A stretch of 64,000 nucleotides of DNA from Kudoa neothunni (GCA_964304625.1 OZ199838.1:14694001-14758000); one strand, 5' to 3'. Counted from the first letter of the stretch, positions 1 through 13,464 are shown. Notes: generated by a model not told the origin, from the sequence alone. Translations and numbers: made by a program.

Positions 1-1233
1 CTTGCTCCAATTAGTGTGGATGCGGTGTTGGGATTGATACCACCTTCCGACTTGGAAAAAGAAAATATATCGGTGGATCTTAAAGATATCCGAGTAGTGC
101 ACAAACTTGGAGGAACTATTGAAGATACTGAGATGGTTGTGGATGGATTTGTGTTGTCGAAAAACTTTTCGAATAATCCCTCCAAGACTTCAATCCGACT
201 CGAAAAAGCCAAAGTTGCAGTTGTACAATTTTGCATTTCGCCTCCTAAAACCGATGTATATTAGCGTATTAGTTATTAGGTTTTGGTTGCACAGTTTGAT
301 GTTTTGATCCTCCAACTCATTCATATTTTTAGATGGATAGCAACGTGATTGTCACCGATTACACTCAAATGGATCGCATACTCAAAGAGGAGCGCCAATA
401 CATTCTGAAAATGTGCAAAACCATTCAAAAATCCGGTTGCAATGTAGTGCTTCTACAAAAATCTATTTTAAGGTAGCGATTTATGCTGTGTTTCAAGAGT
501 TGTCAACTAGTTCGTATTTGATCGATTTAGAGATGCGATCACCGATATTGGACTACATTATCTCACCAAAATGGGCATTTATTTGATTAAAAATGTGGAA
601 CGTGATGAGGTCGAATACATTTGTAAAAATCTTGGTTGTCGACCCATCGCAAGTTTGGATCATTTCACTGCAGAATCCCTTGCCACCGTGGATCTCATCG
701 AGGAGATTTCCACCGGCTGTGATAAGTATGTCAAATTCTCGGGTTGTAAATGCGATCAAAAAACTGCCAGTATTATTGTTCGTGGATCCAACCAATTGGT
801 AATAGATGAAGCCGATCGATCTTTGCATGACGCACTTTGTGTGGTGCGATCACTAGTGAAGAGTCGTCATCTATTACCTGGCGGCGGTGCGCCTGAAACC
901 GAAATGTCCATTGGATTGCTTTCGTACGCTCAAACTCTTAGTGGAACCGATGCAATCTGTGTGAGAACTTTCGCTGAAGCTCTCGAAGTTATTCCTACCA
1001 CCCTCGCCGAGAATGCCGGTCTCGATGCTGTCTCCATTGTTTCCGAGCTGAGAAAAATGCATGGGGAAGGCGTTAAAAATGCTGGTATTAATGTGCATAA
1101 AGGGAAAGTTGAAGATGTGTACGCTGCCAATGTTGTACAACCACTTCTGGTATCCACTAGTGCACTCTCACTCGCCACCGAAGCTGTTCGTTGTGTTCTC
1201 AAAATTGATGACATGATTCAAGCAGTTCGTTGA
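1..1233 (+). CDS. CCT4: T-complex protein 1 subunit delta (CCT4), 3' part
   Basis: This is one of the eight subunits of the cytosolic chaperonin CCT/TRiC, an ATP-driven ring that folds actin, tubulin and other proteins. The gene enters from the left edge in frame, so the N-terminal part lies outside. Exons are 1-255, 333-472 and 531-1233, with introns of 77 and 58 bp and GT/AG ends. Visible CCT4 landmarks are KLGGTI, VEKAK-like [19 protein letters not shown] in the apical region, [19 protein letters not shown] (here [11 protein letters not shown]), the GGGAPE motif of the C-terminal equatorial domain, and AGINV. Translation runs colinearly with human CCT4 to a final [10 protein letters not shown] and TGA. 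Nothing looks broken. The delta assignment is based on remembered family sequence and is firm. Confidence 0.95.
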
Positions 1234-3024
1234 TACTCAATATTCATTCCAATCCAACAACGTTCACTCATCCATCCCGTTAATTTAACGTTGGTTATAG
1301 GTCTCAGCAATTATATTGACTGTTTAGTTATTTTTATTGCTTTGCTAGTTACACTTGTTTAAAAAAATAATTATCTATTTTACCTAGTTGAAGTTGTCGT
1401 GATACTTTTTTAATTCGAGTTAATTTAAAAAATATTAATTCGAGAATTATATAATTATAAATGATTATTTTTCGTCCATATATCATATAATTTCTGCGCG
1501 AGAAGTAATTAGACTACAATGAGGAAATACTTTATGTCAAAGGTTCTCCAACCGGGAATAGACTAAGTAACATCTAAATTGGATACGACAATTATTACGG
1601 AATGAGGTTCTTGAGGTACCTAAGAATTTCTAAGGAATTATATAGTTCAGAGCCATTAAACTCAATAGGAGTTGACAGATATCCTTTAAATGTTTTTAGG
1701 AATAAGTATTTAACAAATACATATAAAACTATAAACATTCTCTTTTTTTATGACTCATTTATTGTTTAGTGATATAGCCTAATAATAAGGCTTAAAGTGA
1801 CTATTTTCATGATAAATAATATTTAGGTGTTACTAGTTTTGACTACTTCTAATTATTTCTCATCCCTAAAAGGGAAGGAAGGAACAGAGATAATTTAATG
1901 CAGAAAAATAGAACAAATTTTAATTTGTACACACATTGTGAGTTAGAGTTGATGAGATTAAAAATTTCCATTACACAAGCTTAAACGCCACTTTGGATTG
2001 GAATTTACTTTGTGAATAGCCCCTGTCATAGCTAAAACAATATGTAACCTTAAATTAAATTTGAATTTGGTTTCAAAGGTAAGGGTGTAAATTTGGGCTA
2101 CTCATCAGGCTGAGGGGTTAAATTTAAAAATACGGTTGAGTGCCCCTGCTTGAAGTTAATGTCTAAATTTCTATATTATTTTGATATTTGCGACTAAAAG
2201 ATGATTGGTTATGTAAAAAATAAATAATATAGGTATTTGTAATTTTTTAAAAATACTTGTGTCATGTATATTACATATTCCTTTTCGAGATAAAAGCTGG
2301 TATAAATGTGTTAATTCGCGCAAAATACATTCTAATATAAATATTGATAATAAAACTAAATTTTATTATAATTAAATAAATCGTTAGATATGTTAAATCA
2401 ATTTAAAAAAAAATTCCACAGTGTTTAAAGTTAAAACCTCACGAATCTATATGCTATAAGACAAGGATTTTTAGACTTTAATTGATTATAAACGATTCTT
2501 AAATAAAAGCAACGATTTAGACACTTTACTAATTTACAAATAATAAAATATAAAATCAATTATTATAGCCACTACTATTTTGGTCAATTTAAAGATTTTA
2601 TCTATTTATAAACAAACATTTCAATCTTATTATTGTTGTAACGTATTTCTTCGAAAACAAGACCCTGTCATATTAATTTAACACAAGAACTAGCTACTTT
2701 TTTCGAAGTAGGTCTTATATTTCTGCCCCAAAACCCAAAGGATTATATTCCTATGGGATTTTCTAAAAGTAACGTGGATTAAATTTTTTATAGAAAAAAA
2801 TTGTTACAATCTTCATAAAAAACGTAATTATTCATTATTGTTAAAGCTAAAGCCTACTAATCAAGTACTTGTTGAATAATCACTACCAAAATAGTCTGAA
2901 ACAATGCCAGGTCTTATTTAACTTTTTGTGGCACTCTTGGTTTTCTGTACGCAATAACTCGTATTTTACAATATATACTGCTTCAAGGTCATATGTATTA
3001 TATTTTGGGGTATTTAATAATATA
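1234..3024. other. AT-rich intergenic DNA
   Basis: No open frame with recognisable content and no paired inverted repeat is visible. An A-rich tract with AATAA-like words near 1360-1380 could serve CCT4 mRNA 3'-end formation. The rest is low-complexity AT. Confidence 0.6.
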
Positions 3025-4492
3025 CAGTAGGCAATCGATTTTCCGTACTTTTTAACTTTTTGTTGCTCGTTTACTCTGAAAGTTTCTGTAAAAGTAAAGA
3101 TTCAATATTAGAATATCATATTAAAATTAAATTTAAGAAAGTTTACAAATAAAGAAAAAATGCTGAAAATACGAAAAATCCATCGCTAGGGATTTTACGT
3201 ACTTTTTCTGGAATTTTTCGAGGGAACTTGCGGGGTTTTCGTAGTTTTTAGATGGCAGAAAATAATTAAAAATGCATAACAATTAAGGAAGAATTTGAAA
3301 TAATCGAATTTTTTAACACTTGCATAAGAAGGGAGCGGAGAATGCTACCTTTCGATATTTTAAACTTCATACAATTTCAATATTGGATGGCATTCTTAAT
3401 AAAAAAGGAGAAATATTGAAATCCCATGAATATGGGATAGCTTCACCGAAAAAAATTTGAAATATAGTACCAACAAAGAGCGTGATTCTGAGAAGTTTGA
3501 GTGGATTAATTTGATGCGCTCAAAAAAATATAGATAACTTCTATCGATATAATTAATAAAATGAGAGAATTGCGCTCAAATTATTCGTGTGTGGATTCAT
3601 TCATAACCGACGGTTTAATCAATATTCAACCCAAAATGGCAAAATTATCATGATGATTTTTGTATCGTTGACAGCGAAACAATTAAAAATGGATTCCAAT
3701 GTTATTAGATATAATAAAGAACTGCTCACCCGACTTTGTTTTTGAAATTGACGAAACTGCGCTATTCTATTAGCAACACGAACTAAAATTTTTGTTTGTA
3801 TATGTTTGTATAATTCTAGGAAAGAACTATGTTACAACTAGGGAAAATGTCTATAATCGAATAAAAAAGAGGAAAAAAGAATAACAATCCTCTTTTGTGC
3901 TTTCAAATCTAGAAAAAAACTCGATCCTTTGATTATTTGGCATTCTGCTAAAACGAGATGCTCCAAAAATGTGAAAAACCTACTAAAGTATGAGTGCCGC
4001 GAAAAAACATGAATGACTAATCATTTGCTTATAGAATATATAACTGGTTTAAATAAGTTTCTTGAATAGATCCCAGTAAAATTGTTTTATATTCGACAAT
4101 GCAATTTCTAAATTTCACAATGATTTAAGCCATAAAAAAATGGTTTTTCTTCATCAAAATACGATAAGCGTTTTGCGACCTTTAGATCAGGGTATTATCC
4201 ATTCGTTCAAAGTGGCATATAAAAGAGAAATTATAAAAAAGTTTTTTGCATTCACATAAGCTGGCTCTCTCCCAACTTCCTCAGGTTATCTGGAATCTAT
4301 ATTTTTAACTAAAGGAGCGTGAGAGTCTGCTAGCAATAAGACCATATTAAATTGTTTTAAAGCTAGATTTTCACCTGCTAACGATGAAGATATAAATAAT
4401 GAAATTAGGCTCCATGAACTAATAGAAATTGATTTGGAAATTGACAAGATGATTCTAGAGCAGTGGCGGGAAAAGTGCGACCCGCGTAAGAG
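3025..4492 (+). mobile_element. pogo/Tigger-type (DDE_1) transposon relic
   Basis: The left end CAGTAGGCAATCGATTTTCC is preceded by TA, as expected for Tc1/mariner/pogo insertion. Downstream, several frames carry pieces of a DDE_1 transposase in the right order: ILNKKGEILK-like DNA-binding sequence near 3395, the first catalytic-Asp region DETALFY near 3745, ITILFCAFKS and RCSKNVKNLLKYE near 3880-4000, then LRPLDQGIIHSFKVAYKREI near 4170-4240 and a TILNCFKARF-like tail near 4345. The frame changes several times and stops are present, so this copy is non-functional. It breaks off at 4492, where different sequence (the MULE region) begins. Its right terminal repeat is not found there. Confidence 0.75.
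4413..4492 (+). repeat. 80-bp direct repeat, left copy
   Basis: These 80 bases recur at 9151-9230 with a single T/C difference. The sequence encodes the C-terminal tail of the pogo-type transposase (HELIEIDLEIDKMILEQW). Its right edge is exactly where the MULE-side sequence (GGGACGGCCAAG) begins. Confidence 0.9.
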
Positions 4493-5975
4493 GGGACGGC
4501 CAAGTTTCGCCGGAGCCAGGTTTTGCCGGAATCGCGCACGCCCGTTTTCTCGTATATAATCGGCGACGCGCAGATGTCGGCGCGCGTATAAAATCATGAA
4601 CCAAGAAATTAGTGCTGATTTTATTATTACCAAGACAAAAAAAAATAATGACAAGCTTTTTTATAATGGTTTTTTTTATAATAAAGATTATAAAACAAAA
4701 GTTTGTCAGTATTGGAGGTGTGAAAAACGAGGATGTAAAGGTAGGCTAAGAACATTTCCGGCAGAACAGATAGAGAGGTTGGATACGCTAGGCTTTCATA
4801 GTCACTTAGTATCCGAGGAAGAAAAAAACAAGCAATTTTTCAAGGATAAAATCAAGCATATCGCAGAAAATACTGTATATCCAACTAATAAAGTGTATGA
4901 TATCGCAACTAATCAAGAAGATGTCCAAAGATTGCCAAATATTCCAAAAAAGTCCGTTTATCAGGTGATTCGAGATATACGAAAACGAAAGAGTATTGAT
5001 GTAAATCCTGAGACAAATCTTTGTGGATCGATAATGACCTTAAGGAACAAAAATTTTTGTATATACGATTCTGGATCCGAGGATAGCAATAGAATTATTA
5101 TTTTTACAACAGAAGAAAATCTTTCGCACCTAAAACATTCCAAATTCTGGGTTTGCGACGGAACGTTCAAGGTTGTTCCAAGAACGTTCTCCCAAATGTA
5201 CACCATTCATGGTCACGTTTTTAACAAAATATTACCGTTGGTGTTTATTTTAATGACAGATAGGTCGGAGAGCAGCTATGACCGTATTATTCAAATTATA
5301 AGAGAGAAAGGAAACCTGGAACTTCCCAACATTATCATAGATTTTGAGGTTGCTGCGTATAATGCATTTAAAAAAGAAACAAAACGTAATGTGTTCTTCT
5401 GCTTGTTCCATCTTGGCCAATGCGTTAATCGAAGATTGCATAAATTTGGTCTATCAAAGTTTTATCAGGAAGATAGTGAGTTTAAACTTTTTGTCAAGTG
5501 CGTTACTTCGTTAGCCTTTGTACCGAAAGATTGCGTGAAGATAGAATTTGAAAAATTACTTCTACAAGCCAAGAAAATTGAAATAAAGAATTTGAATCTA
5601 TTCCTAAGTTATTTTGAGAAGAACTTCATTAATAGTAACAAATACCCTGTTGAATCATAGAATGCTCATTCTCGAACCCTTAATGACATACCTCTAACCT
5701 CCAATAATGCAGAAAGTTTCCATCGACATTTTTATGCTAGGTTTGATCAAGCACATTCAGGTCTACTAACTTTTATTAAAAATTTACAAGAGAGACAAAG
5801 CTCAGTTGAACAAGAAGCCATGTTTTATTTATGCAATCCTAATAATGATCCTCGGAGTAAAGATGTTAAATTAAAAATGGATAAGTTGAAATCTTTATGT
5901 GAGAGTTACCATCGATATTACGATACATTCTTCGTTCAGGCTATTTCCAAAGAATATAACTGGTATATAGAGTAA
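4493..5975 (+). mobile_element. MULE transposon with FLYWCH-type transposase gene
   Basis: A GC-rich leader (4493-4595) with TATAAAA just upstream precedes an ATG at 4596. The 459-codon frame to TAA at 5973-5975 encodes a Mutator-like transposase. A FLYWCH zinc-binding domain occupies about residues 24-68 (WRCEKRGCKGR, then HSHL). The MULE catalytic core shows D1 in WVCDGTFKVV (about residue 188), D2 in IIIDFEVAA (about 248), a C/H motif in CLFHLGQCVN, and the acidic third residue in SNNAESFHR (about 374). One in-frame TAG at codon 355 interrupts the frame. Families of this type often have Trp in this region, so a TGG-to-TAG change is likely. Otherwise the frame is open, which suggests a young copy. 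Terminal inverted repeats were not found. Confidence 0.85.
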
Positions 5976-8900
5976 CCCCAATTTCCCCTACCTGCATTTC
6001 GCTTTATAATATCTTAGTTTTTCTAATTCGTATGCTGTCGCTGATAATGAGTACAGGAAAAAATTGCTATTAAATAGAAGTTCCAGGTTATCGATATTGA
6101 AAAATGTGTGATCATATGTGTCATTTCCATGTATTCGCAGATCACTTGAAAAGCATCATTTTGTTTCCCTTAGATTATTTTTTAATTCTCGTTATCACTC
6201 AATATATATTTTTCGAACATAAATTCAAACCTTTCCATGTAACAAATTTTCCTTCCTTTTTAGCATTAAGTATTGCATTTTCTATGTAAAAATATTTTCT
6301 CCGCCTTCGCATCAATTAATACTACATTTAGATTTTTAGAACAAGAATTAGTCATAGAAATAGCCAATAACTGCAGGTATTTTTATAGCAACTTTTGATT
6401 ACGTTTAGATTTTCCGGATACATGTCAGACCTTTCGCCAATCTTGTGACAACAATTTATTCTTACCTAGTTACTCTTGTTTTTTTTTGTAAATTTAATCG
6501 ATTTTTTATTTATTAAGAATATAACAGCGTTTATTTCCGATATTAATTATTTTATAATTCCAAATGTTTTCACCGACCTATTATTTAATTATTTAAGTTA
6601 TTACAAAATGGAATAATATAATATGAAAGATATTTATAAATTACTATAGTTATGATGTTTAAGAAAGGATAAGAATGTTTTTAACTAACTATCTTACCTA
6701 TTCCATACAAAACATCTTATCTTTGACAAATTCGTTAATATCGCATGCGCCTTTAGCCACCCATGGGTTTATATTAGGGGTTTTTTACTTTTAGCGTACG
6801 TATATAAATCTGTATTCTTGTAGTTGCAATGAAATAATTTTATTTTAGTTAATAAATTTTTTATATGGCCATTATATTAGCTTCCTGTGTTTTATTTCAG
6901 GATAATACTTTAATCATCTATCTACAAATTGAATTTTACAAACAACTATACATACACATAGATATTATTTTAAGTATTTGTAGGGTTAATATAAATACCT
7001 TAAGCATGATCAAAATTAATTACATGTCAAACAAATAAATTTATAATTACCCAAAAAACTCAATTTTTGTCTTTAAACTATATGCAACATTCAATTTAAA
7101 AAACAATATAACCGCTAATTCGTGCATATACATACATATTTATTAATTGATCTGGCATATTTTTATATATTCTATATGTTAGGAAATGGAAACGAATATA
7201 TAAATTAAAATTATCGATGGAATGATAGACCTTTGTTAAAATTTACAGATCAGAAGTGTAGATTCTGCTTCAATTCCTTTATTTTCCATTCCCATGCATT
7301 TTTTTGACTGCTGTATTGAGAAAGATAGAAGATATAATTGTATCTTATAAAATTGGCTTGCCGTTATAAAATAGAAATAATCACCTAAAAGGTTCATCAA
7401 AAAAATGACTATTCCCATAAATGGTAAGGTTAGCAAATTGTAAACTTAAAGCTTAGCTTTCTGGACAATGCTTTAGCATAACAAAAATTTGATGGGAATG
7501 TTAAACTTAATTTATTCGTAAAAATGATTTTTTTTCCAGGTTTTAAATTTCGATTTATCTTTTTAACTCAAAACAAATAATATTTGATTCATTATCAATT
7601 TTTTGGTGTTAACCATAACATAAATAATTTATAACTAATATGTAATCAAGCAACTTTTTTGACTCAAATGATGAAAATATTTAGCTTCTAAAGAATGTGT
7701 TAATATAGTTGATTAAATTAGAAAAAATATAAGTTTAAGAAATAATGAATTTTTCTTTGAAAATTTCTAAATTATTCAACAGGATTTGGTAATAACTAAG
7801 TTAAGTAGTTTCCATAAATTTGTGCCGAGGATTAATATATTAACTCCATTTAATAAATTGTTGACAGAAATTAAAGACGATGAGTTGATGGAAGATGGCA
7901 TCAAATGGCATATTCAATGGTTTAACAGGTTATAAATCCGCCCTAGAGATTGATACTGTCTTTTTAAATAAAATAATGAATCTATTAGATACAATCACAA
8001 ATATTACATTTCAAATGTTTAATAAAGTTAAAAAACGTAATTTTTTAACAAATAGTTGGATATAAATTTCAAAAAAGTATCACACATTATATATTCTTAA
8101 AGCGTTCATAAAATTACAAAAATTGATCCGCGTTGCATTTTAAGTATTTTTGGACAAAGGTATAACAGGAACTCGGTTACATACTGTTCTAACCCATATA
8201 ATTCACTTTATGGGGGGATAGTCAAGAATTTATTCAAAAATTGTACCCCATAAAAATTAATAAATCTCATCGCTGGTAAATGTAGAATTCAAACTGCAGT
8301 CTAATGATTAGAAATAATTAACAAATTATAACATTGTTACGTGCGGAGGAATTTTACTTATTAATTGTACTTGGTACGGTTTATATAAACTTAAATAATA
8401 ACATAAGAAATATAGGAAACATTCCAAAAATGCATGTATGTTACTATCGTATTTTTATTAGGTGCAAACAGAATAGATCGAAAAATTGTGGTATTGATTT
8501 TATTTTATTCTAATCATATTATTTATTATCGTTAATCATTTGTTAATGCTTACATCATATTAAATATACAATATATATTGTATATAACTTTTATTCCTTA
8601 ACATCTTTCGTATATTATTATTAAATCTTAAGACTCAGGATAAAATTAAATTCACCCTCTCATATATATAATACTAAATGCCAAAAAAATAAAACTAAAA
8701 ACTTTATAAGATCGATTTTTAATGTTTATGTTTCTATTATGGTGAGTAAGTTGGATTTAAATATTATATAAAAGAACTAAATGATGCCGGCTTATAAGCG
8801 ATAGTTTTAGCCATCAGTGTTTATATGCCACCAAAAATAAGTGACAATATTTACATACTTTCCATCAGTTTTTAAGCATTAACATGATAACCGATTTAAA

Positions 8901-9150
8901 TACTAATTATACAATAGGATTATGAATTTTATTTTATATTGAAAACACACAAAAGCAAATAGCAACGCATTTCATTGAGAAAAGAAAAGGTATGCATACG
9001 TGCCAACTGATCTATTATAATACACCAATTATATTTTAAAAATAAGAATATCTATAATACAATTGATTGATATACGTAGTTATTGCATAACTATAATTTA
9101 AACCTACAAAAAGACTAAATAAAAAGAAACTTCAGTGCGCATGCGCCGGT
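5976..9150. other. AT-rich sequence between the MULE gene and the second 80-bp repeat
   Basis: No convincing gene is seen. Small frames at 6104-6289 and 7236-7436 lack recognisable content. The stretch could be partly the 3' portion of the inserted unit, since the 80-bp repeat reappears at its right edge. The last bases (TTCAGTGCGCATGCGCCGGT) are unusually GC-rich but are not a clear inverted copy of the left boundary. Confidence 0.5.
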
Positions 9151-9230
9151 CATGAACTAACAGAAATTGATTTGGAAATTGACAAGATGATTCTAGAGCA
9201 GTGGCGGGAAAAGTGCGACCCGCGTAAGAG
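9151..9230 (+). repeat. 80-bp direct repeat, right copy
   Basis: This is a near-identical copy of 4413-4492 (one mismatch). The sequence that follows (TTTATAAGGCTGGAAGATC) differs from what follows the left copy. It may therefore be the original continuation of the pogo-type element or an independent fragment. Confidence 0.9.
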
Positions 9231-9884
9231 TTTATAAGGCTGGAAGATCACGCGAGTGTATACGTGTTTTCAAAATCTAGTAACGCCAAGGCAGCATTTC
9301 TCTTCCATTAACAAATAAATAAACAACATTTTGATGAATATTATGGATTTTTAAACGTTAATTTTAACGCGATTTTTTATCTGATTTGATGTTTTACCTA
9401 TGCTTGCACCGTACCTATGATTATCATGTGTAAATGTGAATGAGGTGATATCTAATACGCGCTTAAAACAAGATAACATACCGTCAATTTTGGAAAATAC
9501 TGCTACAAGAGATTCAATTTACAACAAAACGAATCTAAAAATAACTAAATAATAGAAAACATATGAGCATGCGATACTAATACATAAATTAGGTTTGACG
9601 CAATAAGAACTATATCCTTACTTTCCATTATGTTCGTTGCATATACAAAAATCTCATTTATTACTACATTTGAAAAGGGATAAAATCTATGTAATCGGTA
9701 TATTTTTTTAGATATCCTAAGGTTTTAAACTATAATTGTTTATAATAGAGATGTATCATAATTTATCAGTTTGATGTAGGAATAGTTTTTTATTCGTTTA
9801 CTTACTTTTCTCCAGTGATAACTCGCCCAAACTTCCCTTATTAATTGTAATTTGTCGACTCTACGTGTGTGGAATTAAACAAAC

Positions 9885-10105
9885 ATGCCCCCCCCCCCCC
9901 CGAAAACGTACAGTTGTTGATGAAAACCGTAATTTTAATGATGATTAGACTCAACAATATTTCCCCACTCACTTGATCAAAAATGTGGTGTATTTTCGCT
10001 ATCTTGAATTAATTGCTGTATTAAAGGAATATAATTTGAAGTGGCGTCACCAAACGAAACATAAGGAATTCAGTGAGAAAATCAACGATAACAATAAAGA
10101 ATAAT
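9885..10105 (+). mobile_element. hAT transposase N-terminal (BED-finger) fragment with a 14-C run
   Basis: After an ATG and an uninterrupted run of 14 C (9888-9901), a frame reads RKRTVVDENRNFNDD, a stop, TQQYF, then LIAVLKEYNLKWRHQTKHKEF. This matches the N-terminus of SCAND3/ZBED-like hAT transposases (KRKVD..., W.Q.YFF, a BED C2H2 finger, EYNL.RHY.TKH). The first zinc-binding cysteines are degraded and the rest of the protein is missing. The 14-C run is out of frame with the ATG for this product. Confidence 0.6.
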
Positions 10106-10939
10106 CGATCTTAAAGTACCTTGAAAGTTAAAAAACAACCCCAATCAATTAGGAATTGGAGTCCTATGATTAATATTTCTTTTATTTATCGATATAATTA
10201 AGTGAAATAAAAAAATAATTTCATGTAACAAGAAATAATTTATGATAATCTTTTGGGGGGATTTTTACTCTAAAGAATCATTTTACAAAACTTTAAAAAA
10301 TATGAATATTACATTGATAATTACCAAGAATTACGGTTTTCGTAATTTCAAGTTATTTAGATCATATTTTGGAATTGAAATACTTCGTAATAAATTTTAA
10401 GAAAATTACTTCTATTCGTTGGTGATATTCAAGTCACAAAAAATCTGTTGTAATCGTAAATATCATAAATGTAATTTTTTGGCTAACTTTATTGTATTCA
10501 TATTATAACTTAAACCTCTTATAGAGTGTAATATGTTATATTGAATAATATGTTTAAAACAAATATGAAATAATTCTATCAGAATCTGTGTTTAAATATT
10601 TTATATCTACTTAATGAGTAATATTAGCTTTTCATAATTTCAGATAAACTAAAAATTTATTAAGTACAAGTCCGATTATCTTATTCGTCACATACAATAT
10701 TATGACAATCGCACAATTTCTGTATTTAAAAAAATCTATGATTCCTTATTAAGTTAATCTAGCTGGAGGCTATTTTTTAATTAATTTATATACATACTTT
10801 TTTATGGTGCCAAAAATGTTAGAAAAGCCACTAATAAGTATTAAAGTTCTCAATAAAACGCGTAGTAAACAATGCGGTCCTCCAGGCTTCTGTAATGCGC
10901 TACTATGACCCGCACCTCCACAAATCGCGCCCACAACTG
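10106..10939. other. AT-rich DNA without recognised features
   Basis: I see no coding or structural signal apart from a less AT-rich patch at about 10860-10939 immediately before the pogo-like end. Confidence 0.5.
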
Positions 10940-12307
10940 CAGTAGGTAGCCGATTTTCCGTAGTTTTGATGCGTGCGCGACCAATTAAAAATATTATGTA
11001 TTGAGATAATATAATAAAGTTCACAATTATTAATTTTTAGAAATATTTTTAACACAACTTGAAAAAAAATCTGGTAGTTGTGTATTTAGATTGTTAACAT
11101 ATGCAATGATGAGGGTTTTAAAACAAATACTTTTGTAGTTGGGCTTTGAAAAATAAATTATTCGTTTATTGAGAGAGTAGTTAACTTTCTGAAGTTTTTT
11201 AATGATACGACAATGATGTTATGTAATTTATTTTAATGATTAAAAGTTGGACTACAGAAATATACGTACAAATTGTTAACAGCACCTTTGAATTTACTAT
11301 TTTAAAGAATCTGGTATATTTTAAATGTTTCATCATCATCCTAGCTTTCTTATTTTTCTCAAATTGAACGAGTAAATTTTTATAGTCGTTACAAAATTGT
11401 TAATTTTTGTGATGACAAATCAAAGGAAGGTCTGAACAGCTCCTAAAAACAGAAGTATAAAATTAGCTCATAAATCATTTTTGATCTCATTTTAGATGTG
11501 AATTGGATTTTAGATGTAAATCAAAGCTTGCTCTAGAAAATTTGTACATATTACAACAATTAAACATTGTTTTATTGATTGGATAGTATAGTTTTATATA
11601 CATTGAAAAAACAGCAAGCAATTTGTTCTACTAATTATGGTAACACTTTTGAGTGTATAAATGGACATCCAAGAAAATTGACCATTTTTTAATTAAGGAG
11701 CGACCTATAATTATAAAGTCTCTTAACGTAATAAATTCCATTGAATTGAACTCTTTCATTAATTTTATTACATATTTAACCGTCTATAATAAATCGGGTT
11801 TCTTGATTCTATTGCCTTTAATCAATTATAAACTATAGCATAAAAAATATTGTTTGAGTTTTTTTCAGGATATTGCGTTGGAATAAATCCAAACTTACTT
11901 TGCATGAGGAAATCAATTAGACATTATTGTTTCAATAATTTTTAAAGCAGAAATAAGTACGAGATCAACATCGCGAAATATAAAAGATTTAGCGGTTTTC
12001 ATTTACAAATTTTTAAAAAATGGGATGATAATAATAAACTTTTTTGGGGGCTAAATTATTTACAATATTATCGTGGATGTAATTGATTAAACCAAAGGAT
12101 TTAGAAAATTATGGTTGTAGCCGAAAAACTACGTAAAATCGATAATCCCTATTTTATACATAAAAATTTCTTTATAAATTACTTTTTTGTAATTATTATT
12201 TTCAAATACATAAAATTAACTGTCTGAAGTTATAAAAATAGTTTTTGCTCTGATAGTGATGTATACGAGAAGGAAAAGTAAAAGTACGGAAAATTGATTA
12301 CCTACTG
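10940..12307. mobile_element. possible non-autonomous pogo-like element
   Basis: The left edge CAGTAGGTAGCCGATTTTCC resembles the pogo-type end at 3025. The right edge, read on the minus strand, is CAGTAGGTAATCAATTTTCC, followed on the plus strand by TA. Subterminal sequence at 12120-12155 also resembles the one at 3181-3214 in inverted orientation. No transposase remnant is seen between them. The left side lacks the expected TA, so these may be ends of two different copies. Confidence 0.4.
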
Positions 12308-13460
12308 TATTAAAGTTCAGCCCAATAAAATGATATATTAGATTAAGAATCAATTTTAACATACAAAAATAAATGATATATATCCACTCACCAAATATAA
12401 TAAAAAAGCCAAAAACCTGCAATTTATGTTCAAACAATATTTTCAGACAACATTAAAACATTATATGTGATAATTTCTTATAAGAAAATAATGTACACAT
12501 GTTTATGCATTCATTAGAACATTTCTCAATGGGTTCCATTGGCTCCCATACGTGAAGTTACGTAAAGTTTTTCGTGCGTGCCAAAAAGGATTAAGTTATG
12601 GTTGTTGGATAGAATTGAATCTCTATGGAAGATTACTATCTATAAAAGGCATTTAATTTTTCAACAAATGTTTTACTGAAATGGTCTGGTGGTTTTCATT
12701 ATATTCAGCATTAAAACTCGAAGGTGATTAAAGAGGCTGCACTGAGATATATATTGGGTTGTATCATCTGCATATTTTAAAAATTGGGATAATTTAATTG
12801 ATATGTATAATTATTATTATTATTATTATTCTAAATCTATATAAAATTACCATCGGATTTAACGAAAAATTAACCAATTATTGTACCAATGGGACAATGG
12901 GGATGGCAGGGTCAACCTAACTCTTTCGTGTCATATACGAAGTGTTAGTTTTATAAGAGTGCTTATAACCAAACACCACCACGTATATCAATTATTTAAT
13001 ACAATCAACGAGAAAATATTATTTCTTAACAATTTAAACAAGATTATAGAGGTGTACACATGCCAGATCGAATATTTATTTTCGATCTAATTCATATAAT
13101 GGTAAAAGAATATTTTAATATATAATCAATTATATATTTAATATAAAATTTCAGTATGTTTAAAAAAAGGAAGAAATATAATAAAAATTAACACCAACAT
13201 TAAACAAATCATTACCAAAAATAATTCTTAAAATATTATTTTTGGAATGGTTATGCCATCACACAAATTTTACATCCACTGCAGATACAGCATTCTAAAA
13301 TCGACACATATAAAGTTGATAACAGGGACATAATATCTCATCGAATCTATAGAAATAGAGGCAATTAACTGTATAAAATGTGATTGATAAGAGTTTGACA
13401 ATCCTAACCAATTATATAACAGCACCACTAAAAATACAGTTTATAGTTGATTTTGGAATA
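12308..13460. other. AT-rich intergenic DNA with an (ATT)n run
   Basis: A short trinucleotide run (TTA)6 lies near 12811-12830. No gene or paired repeat is recognised. Confidence 0.5.
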
Positions 13461-13464
13461 ATAA

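Noticed and set aside
5658-5660. TAG as a recoded sense codon in this genome
   Set aside because: Host genes here use TAG (Kunitz gene), TAA and TGA as ordinary terminators; one transposon TAG is not evidence of recoding.
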